Assembly: GCF_947301925.1 (NCBI RefSeq)
Contig: NZ_CAMYUE010000004.1
Coordinates: 177,525-241,524 of the forward strand
DNA length: 64,000 bases
Direction: 5' to 3'
Origin: an uncultured Ruminococcus sp.
GTDB lineage: Bacteria; Bacillota; Clostridia; Oscillospirales; Ruminococcaceae
Positions within the stretch are counted from its first letter, which is position 1. The number at the start of each line of letters is the position of its first letter. The notes beneath the pieces are model-generated. The model searched no databases and was not told where the DNA came from. It worked only from the letters and a program-made list of their open reading frames with translations. The position numbers and the translations under genes are program-made. Shown piece after piece: positions 63,255 to 64,000 of this stretch.

Positions 63255-64000
63255 TTATGAGCGTCTGCGGTCCATGAATTCCTGTACTGTAAGGAGCTCC
63301 GCGGGACTTGCTGACATATAAGCGTAGTATGCGAGGATATTGGAAGCGTCAACAGCGTTGATATCGCCGTTTCCGTCAACGTCCGCCGCAGCCTTCTGCT
63401 TATCGTTGAAGGTCTCGGGATTGTTTGTGGATGTCATGGCATATTCTGCAAGAACTCTTGAAGCGTCTACCGCATTTACGATACCGTCTCCTGTAACATC
63501 GCCGAGAGTGAACTCAATAACGGGTTCCTCGGGCTGTGTAGTAGTTGTGGTCTCGCTGGGTTCTGTGGTAGTGCTTGTTGTAGTTGTGGTCTCGCTTGAT
63601 GTTGTAGTGGTGGTTGTGCTTGATGTGGTCGTAGTCTCGCTTGATGTTGTAGTGGTGGTTGTGTTTGATGTGGTCGTAGTCTCACTTGATGTTGTGGTGG
63701 TAGTAGTGCTTGATGTGGTCGTGGTCTCACTTGATGTTGTGGTGGTAGTAGTGCTTGATGTGGTCGTGGTCTCGCTTGATGTTGTAGTGGTGGTTGTGCT
63801 TGATGTGGTCGTGGTCTCACTTGATGTTGTGGTAGTGGTTGTGCTTGTTGTAGTAGTCGTGGACTTCTTAGACGTTGTGGAAGTGGTTGTTGTACTTGTT
63901 GTAGTAGACGTGGACTTCTTGGACGTTGTGGAAGTTGTTGTGGTACTTGTTGTAGTAGTTGTGGACTTCTTTGACGTTGTGGAAGTGGTTGTTGTACTTG
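63255..64000 (-). CDS. Dockerin protein with long Thr/Ser-rich repetitive linker (start outside window)
   Basis: The frame ending at TAA 63255-63257 is open to the right edge, so this is the C-terminal part (at least 248 residues) of a longer protein. The N-terminal side of the fragment (about 170 residues) is almost all Thr/Ser in tandem repeats. After a PEEP turn comes a type I dockerin (about the last 80 residues) with two canonical repeats, DVTGDGIVNAVD and DVDGNGDINAVD. The closing tail reads FMDRRRS. Thr/Ser linkers joining catalytic modules to a dockerin are common in Ruminococcus cellulosomal proteins. The catalytic or other module would lie beyond the window. Confidence 0.88.
   Translation of the reverse strand, partial: STTTTSTTSKKSTTTTTSTTTTSTTSKKSTSTTTSTTTTSTTSKKSTTTTTSTTTTTTSSETTTTSSTTTTTTSSETTTTSSTTTTTTSSETTTTSSTTTTTTSSETTTTSNTTTTTTSSETTTTSSTTTTTTSSETTTTTSTTTEPSETTTTTQPEEPVIEFTLGDVTGDGIVNAVDASRVLAEYAMTSTNNPETFNDKQKAAADVDGNGDINAVDASNILAYYAYMSASPAELLTVQEFMDRRRS
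63595..64000. repeat. Tandem repeats coding the Thr/Ser linker: 45-bp and 51-bp units
   Basis: Units starting CTTGATGTT recur at 63595, 63640, 63685, 63730, 63775 and 63820 (45-base period, 15 residues each, with a Ser-Ser-Glu per unit). A second class starting CTTGTTGTAGTAG recurs at 63844, 63895 and 63946, with CTTG again at 63997 (51-base period, 17 residues each, with Lys-Lys per unit). Confidence 0.9.

Noticed and set aside
63476..63820. 114-codon Pro/Gln/His repeat frame at the window end
   Set aside because: It is the neighbouring frame of the Thr/Ser repeat. The real frame continues into a canonical dockerin and is open to the window edge.
63595..64000. Tandem units resembling a CRISPR array
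   Set aside because: The units are contiguous with no spacers, lie in frame and encode a Thr/Ser linker; no cas genes nearby.

Overview
The window reads as chromosomal DNA of an anaerobic, spore-forming, plant-fibre-degrading member of the Clostridia, most like Ruminococcus (Oscillospiraceae). The evidence is three dockerin modules, a modular GH10-dockerin-GH43 xylanase, a cohesin-like lipoprotein, Thr/Ser-rich linkers, spoIVA next to a SipL-like protein, a MetH without reactivation domain and an ECF transporter module. Most genes are GC-moderate with heavy use of ATA (Ile). A few AT-rich genes stand out as probable newcomers. The species cannot be decided from the sequence alone. No tRNA, rRNA, CRISPR array, prophage or insertion sequence was seen.

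Layout. 1-4.4 kb: the end of a surface-glycan operon (membrane protein, GT2, GT4, flippase-like protein). 4.5-8.6 kb: a small AT-rich membrane protein, then metH and pheA on the minus strand. 8.8-15.2 kb: a plus-strand housekeeping run (ruvC-ruvA-sseB-like-ruvB, a C39-like protein, glmM, a membrane protein, an rRNA-type methyltransferase). 15.3-20.7 kb: AT-rich zinc-ribbon and DUF6440-like genes, a lipoprotein, and an ecfA1-ecfA2-ecfT operon split by an AT-rich zinc-ribbon gene. 20.7-31.1 kb: YfhO-type membrane protein, truA, a membrane-anchored protein, a CvpA-like protein, a ClpE-like unfoldase, the cohesin-like lipoprotein and a DUF4317 protein. 31.1-35.6 kb: Nudix hydrolase, an unknown protein, then the spore-coat pair sipL-like/spoIVA.

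35.9-42.6 kb is a divergent hemicellulose locus: the large secreted xylanase/arabinofuranosidase on the minus strand and an intracellular GH31 alpha-xylosidase-like enzyme on the plus strand. They share a 529-bp control region with two good promoters and several symmetric sites. 42.7-49.7 kb: three CPBP membrane proteases, two of them tandem paralogues, and a heterodimeric ABC exporter. 49.8-54.2 kb: two lipoproteins (one a Cthe_2159-type beta-helix), a YbjN-like protein and a CAP-dockerin protein. 54.4-54.6 kb: a gene remnant. 54.7-63.0 kb: an LTA-synthase-like enzyme, a DUF4349 lipoprotein and a four-gene ABC/two-component operon. The window ends inside a dockerin protein with a repetitive Thr/Ser linker that has no start codon in the window.

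Together the extracellular parts (xylanase, CAP-dockerin, Thr-rich dockerin, cohesin-like lipoprotein, beta-helix lipoprotein) fit a small cellulosome-like or surface-attachment system spread over several operons, with GH31 completing xylan/xyloglucan oligosaccharide breakdown inside the cell. The best candidates for new biology are the membrane-anchored cohesin-like protein, the heptamer-periodic intergenic hairpins, the hairpin that appears to bring a Shine-Dalgarno site into register for the CvpA-like gene, and the zinc-ribbon gene inside the ecf operon.
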